Assembly (NCBI RefSeq): GCF_910596095.1 | Contig: NC_056533.1 | Location: 34,756,662 to 34,820,661, forward strand | DNA: 64,000 nt | Origin: Thunnus maccoyii | Taxonomy: Eukaryota; Chordata; Actinopteri; Scombriformes; Scombridae | Direction: 5' to 3' | Part shown: positions 59,801 through 64,000 of the stretch, piece by piece | Layout: each line of letters starts with the position of its first letter | Numbering within the stretch: position 1 is the stretch's first letter | Translations under genes and position numbers: made by a program | The notes under the pieces: generated by a model | What the model was told of the DNA's origin: nothing | The model's database searches: none | The model's input: the letters and a program-made list of their open reading frames with translations, nothing else

Positions 59801-61021
59801 CAGACTAACGTTGACAAAAGCACACTTTTCATTTCTAGCCAGCAACAGTTGATTTTTGCCAACTGAAATGACAACTGTAGCAGGCAGATTTTTATCAGCT
59901 AACACTTAATAAATCAATAATATTGTAGAAGTCTTTAACATGCAACTGATGGCTACATACATGCTAAAAGACTGAGGCTAAAGCTAACAGGTCCGAGGCA
60001 AAAATAATCTGCATCTTTACTATTTGATAAACCATGACATGGAAATAAAGAAACAACATTGTTCTTGTATTGCAGTGTAGAGCAAGTTAGTCATAAGTAT
60101 GATAAGGAAAAAATGTAAGATCTGACTGTTATTATTATTTTTAAATGACCGTTTGGCTGTTTAGCTTACACACTTGTTCCTCTTTTCACACATTATGTTT
60201 TTACATAGGTGTAGGATTTAGTGGCATCTAGCAGTGAGGTTGCAGAAGATTGTAACCAACTGAATAACTCCACTAGGAGTTAACAGATAATTAATGTTAA
60301 CTCCACACTAGGTTACTACTGTAGGAAGTAAGCTAGTTAGCTGGACATGCTAACAATTTCAACTTACGTTAGAACAGTCAAACACTGTTAAATCCACTCT
60401 GTGTTTTTTGTTTTTTTGCATTTTTTGGTTTTGGAGAGGCTCAATAAAAAGACACAACCCTCCGAACTCTTTAAATGCAGAGTATCACTCTTACTTCATG
60501 CTCCCCACTTCAACATGTAGAGAAATCTAAACTTAGTTATGGTTGTTAAGCTATGATAAGACAGTTGCTGTTTAGGGAAATGGTTTAGCAAACAGTCCAT
60601 TATTTACTTTTCTACTTTTTTAGTAATGAAATTGGTCATTTCTATTATAGCTAGCATTGATCATGAAAAGTACAGATTGCAAATTGTTTAAAATGTGGTT
60701 TTAGAAGATTTTTAGTGGAGGAAAACACTGAGTCTTAGTAGGTTTTGAGCATTTAACTGTCAAATTTAAAAGTATGTTTTAGCTGAAAATATCAGCTCTT
60801 CACACCAAAATATTGGTGTCGGTTTTGGCCCTCAAAGATCTGCACCGGTTCAACTTTACCTGAAGGTTGTTGCTGCTGTTTGGTTTCTGACTACCTGTGT
60901 GCTGGTCTGCAGGTGCGTCCCGTCCTGCAGCGAGGCGGCAGCTCGGCTTCTCTTCACAACACCTCGCTGAGGAGCACCATCTTCCAGCTGATGATCCACA
61001 CGCTGGACCCTCTGGGAGAAG
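53882..61021 (+). CDS. slc24a1: Na+/Ca2+,K+ exchanger 1, N-terminal half (partial)
   Basis: A plasma-membrane cation exchanger that extrudes Ca2+ and K+ in exchange for Na+; the mammalian protein works in rod outer segments. Coding exons 53882-54859, 59283-59423 and 60913-61021 join in phase (409 codons plus one base) and the gene continues past the window. Residues 16-33 form an N-terminal hydrophobic segment. Residues 103-130 are Pro/Thr-rich, and there are two N-x-T sites (N71, N92). The conserved core starts at [18 protein letters not shown] (132-149). The alpha-1 repeat is about 190-237 with [10 protein letters not shown] at 198-207. The loop exon is Pro/Ala-rich. The third exon ([20 protein letters not shown], then LDPLGE) matches the NCKX1 loop specifically, which favours SLC24A1 over SLC24A2. 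The extracellular N-terminal region is far shorter than in human. The alpha-2 repeat is not in the window. Confidence 0.93.
55500..56014 (-). mobile_element. Two adjacent hAT-like MITE copies (family A)
   Basis: The phrases gaaatgccaaatattctctg, ggttccagcttctc and ttttcaccattatagactta appear once from about 55,500 to 55,740. They appear again, in the same orientation, from about 55,740 to 56,014 (gcagaaatgccaaatatttc and following), ending in ggttgcagccctg. They lie in the large intron of SLC24A1. Confidence 0.65.
56232..56245. repeat. Poly-G tract
   Basis: Fourteen consecutive G lie in the SLC24A1 intron; the complementary strand is poly-C. Confidence 0.95.
57075..57990. repeat. Inverted pair of the same interspersed repeat
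   Basis: The left copy (about 57,075-57,610) reads cacctggtgaatgtaagtcc, aatattcactctctttt, ctgctaaatgctccactatg and gtttggtgctgagcaggtag. The right copy (about 57,620-57,990) reads as its reverse complement: ggtgctacgcaggtagtgca, cagcttaaagatt and so on when read from the minus strand. The two copies meet tail to tail around 57,610-57,630. Non-coding, in the SLC24A1 intron. Confidence 0.75.
58450..58645 (+). mobile_element. L2-like LINE 3' fragment
   Basis: Translation of the plus strand gives [18 protein letters not shown], then QVQNTAARI and LHCLPE. This is the familiar C-terminal reverse-transcriptase end of L2/CR1-type LINEs. It is short and broken by frameshifts. It lies in the SLC24A1 intron. 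Confidence 0.7.
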
Positions 61022-62814
61022 GTAACGACCATCACAAGTTAACATCTGCATCCTGATGGCAGATTATTACGGATGTAATTTAAGAGGCATTTGTGGAAAA
61101 ATGACGGAGGAATTTACAATCGTGACATTTAAAATGAGGAGACAAACCAGCAGAGATGAAAGTTTTTGTCCTTCAAGTTGTCAGCCACAACTTTTTTTTT
61201 TATGATAAAACTGCAGCGACTCTGAGGTTTAAAACACAACATTTCAGAAAACAAATCAACAGAAAAGTTGACGTTATAGTAAACACAACAGCATGTCGGC
61301 AAAAGTTGTTTTCTAAAACGTTACCCTGAAAAATTGTGTTGTCTGAAAGGTAAAGTTGAATGTTTTTTATATTATATTTTATGCCTTTTATTATGCAGCA
61401 ACAGTTGAGAGATGACAGGAAACGAGTGGAGAGATGTAATTCTATATAATGATCTGAACTCAGGTTTACTATTATATATAATTATACAATATAAATGTCC
61501 TTAAATATGATCACGTGCCCCTAAAATTAAGAATAAGCAGGCAAATCATTCATGAAAAGCAAACTTCTTATCCTTATGATATTATTTCTTACAAAACAAA
61601 TTAATCTTCACTTTTAGAGAACATTTTGAGACTTTACATAATTACGTAACAATATAAACGCATTAGTTTAATTTCATAACTCTCCCAGTCTTTGCGGACA
61701 TCTTGACTTGGATCTAATAGTTCACACTGTGCTGCTGGTGGTGACTCAGCTCTGTCCCTCCATGATGAACCACAGCGACCTTCAGCCCGTCCTCGAACTC
61801 CGCAGGTCGTGTTCCTCGCTCTCGCAGCGCTCGGCCACCACTGATCCTTAATCAGCTTTTCAATACAGGCTAATAAAAGCTGGATAAGAGCCAGCGTGTT
61901 AGCAGACCAAGCTCTTTATCTCTGAGGAACCGGTGGAGCGGTGGGACCGGAGCTGACACCGACTCCGTGCAGCTGGACTGTACAGCATGCCATCGCCGTG
62001 GTAACCTGTCGGCGTCTTTTAACATGAACCTGAGGAGGTTTCAAACTTTAAAGATGTTTATTATTCAAACACATACTTGTAGGTGTGGAGCAGCAGATAA
62101 TAAAGTGCTCAGTGAGTGACAGACATGAGCATGAGGACTTTGTCCACTTCTGGTTCCTGTTGTTGGTTCTGGTTTTAGTTTTCAGCGTCTTTATCAGCAC
62201 AATAATGTAAAACTCCAGTCTTACTTTAGAAAGCAGTTCAGTCCAGTGTCATCTTTTCTTTTATTTGATTTAATTAAATGTAAGCGTCTTCTTTATCTCC
62301 GGCCTTAAAGCAAAGCTCCAACTAAAATTAAACATTGTTAAAGACCAGCTCTTAGTCATGTCCCTTGTAATGCATTACTACTACTACTAATAATAATTAT
62401 AATAAGTGTACACTGGTGTATAAACAGATAATGACACAATATAGTAAAACACAGTTGTAATAATATAAAATATGTCTAGGTCAATAAGAGAAGCTCTAAT
62501 TGCTGACAAACACTGTACATTAATAAACACTTAGAAACGTCTGCTTAGAACTACAGACATAACGATTCATCACTTAGTCAATCAACAGAAAAGGAATCTG
62601 TAAATATTTTGATACTTGGTAATTTTTCAAGCAGAAATGCCAAACATTAGAGAGTTCCAGTTTATCAAATGTGTAAAACTTGCTGCTTTTACTTGTCTTA
62701 CGTTATAATAAATTGAATATTTTGGGATTTTGGTCAGACAGAACAAGATATTTGATGACGTTACTTTGTGTTCTAGGAAACTGTGATGGAAGTTTTCATT
62801 GTTTTTTACTAAGG

Positions 62815-63100
62815 CTGTAGTCTCCCAGTCGACTGGTCGATTAGTTGGTCGATACACTCTCATCCGACCAAATTCTCATTGGTCGAATAATCGCAGTGTT
62901 ACTTTCATATGAAGAAAAGTGCTACATCAACGGCATGGATGTGTTAATAAGAGCTCTTCTAATACATCCATGGCGCCAGGCGAGCAATTCCTATAGGACT
63001 GAATGGGCGCCATTTTTAGTCCAGTATCCAGCTCATATAATACACCCATGATCAACAACCTTCTAGGAATAATCCATTATTTCCTGCAGCGGGAGGGACA
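62815..63100. mobile_element. Possible hAT-type MITE end
   Basis: The stretch aaggctgtagtctcccagtc, gactggtcgattagttggtc and ttggtcgaataatcgcag is typical of fish elements with 'gactagtcgact'-like termini. The right end was not found. Confidence 0.4.
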
Positions 63101-63684
63101 GACTAACAAATTACCGGTAAAAACGGGGGGTGTATTCAAAACATCCCCGTTGTTTTCACAACTTTGAACTCGCCCAACCTAATGGAGACTGCTAGGTCTA
63201 ACTGTACTCAACGGTTACTGAGTGTTTACTGAATCAGTGTTTCTCCTATAATTATAACAACGAGAACCCCTGCTAGGCCTAAAGAAATATTTTTTAAGGC
63301 CAAAAATAACGTCAAATATCCAATCATTCGGGAATCAATAACGTTTGGGAGTCTCTGTGCAGCGCTGCTCCAGTACTGAGTCAACCTCTGTGTCGTTGCC
63401 TCGGAAACTATTGGTAGCGTAACACCGTTAAGGAATACGTCATTGCGTAGTATGTTTGCGTAGCGAGTGGGAAAGAGTGAGCGGCAGGAAAGTGACGGTG
63501 GATGCTAGCGGAGCAGAGGGAAAGGTTAGCGGTAAGTTGTCAGTCTGGCAGTAAATGTACAGTACAGACTACAGTGTGTCAGTTAATAAATGCTAAAAAG
63601 TCACGTCTGTTGTTTCCCCAAGTGCTGGAAAAGTGAAGGGGGTTAGCTCCAAAGTTAGCAACGATGGGTTAGCATAACCTGAAG

Positions 63685-63945
63685 ACCAGAAATAACGTGT
63701 GACTGCTGCTTGATTTGACTCATTTGGACGACTGAAGCTTCATATTAGCTTCAGATAAAGTTTTAAATACATTTTTTGCACAGAAGGACGACTGTGCATT
63801 TTGTCCCCCATCACATACATTGTAAGTGCATTATGAAGGGATCTTCTAATGGTCAGTATGAACAGGAGGAATGATTACAGCAAGAAAAACAAGTTTCAGT
63901 GTTCATTTGGGCTCCTGACTGTTGCTTTAAGACAGACTGGACTGC
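63685..63945 (-). repeat. Family D repeat, inverted copy
   Basis: Reading plus, cacatacattgtaagtgcat, tatgaacaggaggaatgatt and tttgggctcctgactgttg are the reverse complement of family-D sequence at 13,918-14,160 and 36,358-36,600. Confidence 0.75.
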
Positions 63946-64000
63946 AAATGTTGTGCAATAATCTAAAAATTCAATAAAAGTCAGATGGACCAGAAAGAAA

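Larger units (their letters stand above)
61022..64000. other. SLC24A1 intron, no further exon recognised
   Basis: After the donor at 61,022 I find no exon matching the rest of the NCKX1 loop or the alpha-2 repeat. A low-repeat, GC-richer patch at 61,690-61,940 may be regulatory. The remainder holds repeats: family A at about 62,590-62,810, a cgactggtcgattag-type element from 62,815, and family D at 63,685-63,945. Confidence 0.55.

Overview
The window looks like nuclear DNA from a ray-finned (teleost) fish. It has compact vertebrate genes with GT-AG introns, long (CA)n and (TG)n microsatellites, and many fish-type dispersed repeats: hAT-like MITEs, a tRNA-derived SINE, a Tc1/mariner remnant and an L2-like LINE scrap. 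The protein-coding exons match vertebrate families closely. I see no prokaryotic features, CRISPR arrays or canonical RNA genes.

Layout. Positions 1-17,400 hold no supported gene, only repeats and a few low-repeat patches that could be conserved non-coding elements. A ten-exon minus-strand gene for SLC22A18, an MFS transporter, has its coding region from 29,094 down to 17,901; the exons join in phase to give 429 codons plus stop. One of its introns carries an intact intronless 436-codon ORF (23,643-22,333, minus) that resembles the C-terminal coiled coil of CFAP58 and looks like a nested retrogene. Another intron carries a deletion derivative of a transposon, probably a helicase-encoding one.

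From 29.1 to 35.6 kb there are repeats and a minus-strand gene remnant or small gene that I cannot name. It has four phase-consistent exons (34,143-33,394), followed downstream by two tandem copies of a roughly 0.4-0.7 kb coding-like module. HACD3 (very-long-chain 3-hydroxyacyl-CoA dehydratase 3) runs on the plus strand from 35,825 to 47,748 in eleven coding exons (360 codons plus stop). SLC24A1 (Na+/Ca2+,K+ exchanger 1) starts at 53,882 on the plus strand. Only its N-terminal half, three coding exons up to 61,021, lies inside the window.

The genes do not form an operon or an obvious pathway. HACD3 is an ER membrane enzyme of fatty-acid elongation, SLC24A1 is a plasma-membrane cation exchanger known from rod photoreceptors, and SLC22A18 is an orphan transporter. 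HACD3 and SLC24A1 are also near neighbours on human 15q22, whereas human SLC22A18 is in the imprinted 11p15.5 cluster. The most unusual items are the nested CFAP58-like gene with an internal duplication, the unidentified exons with duplicated 3' modules, and a perfect 54-bp AT-rich palindrome at 51,881-51,934.
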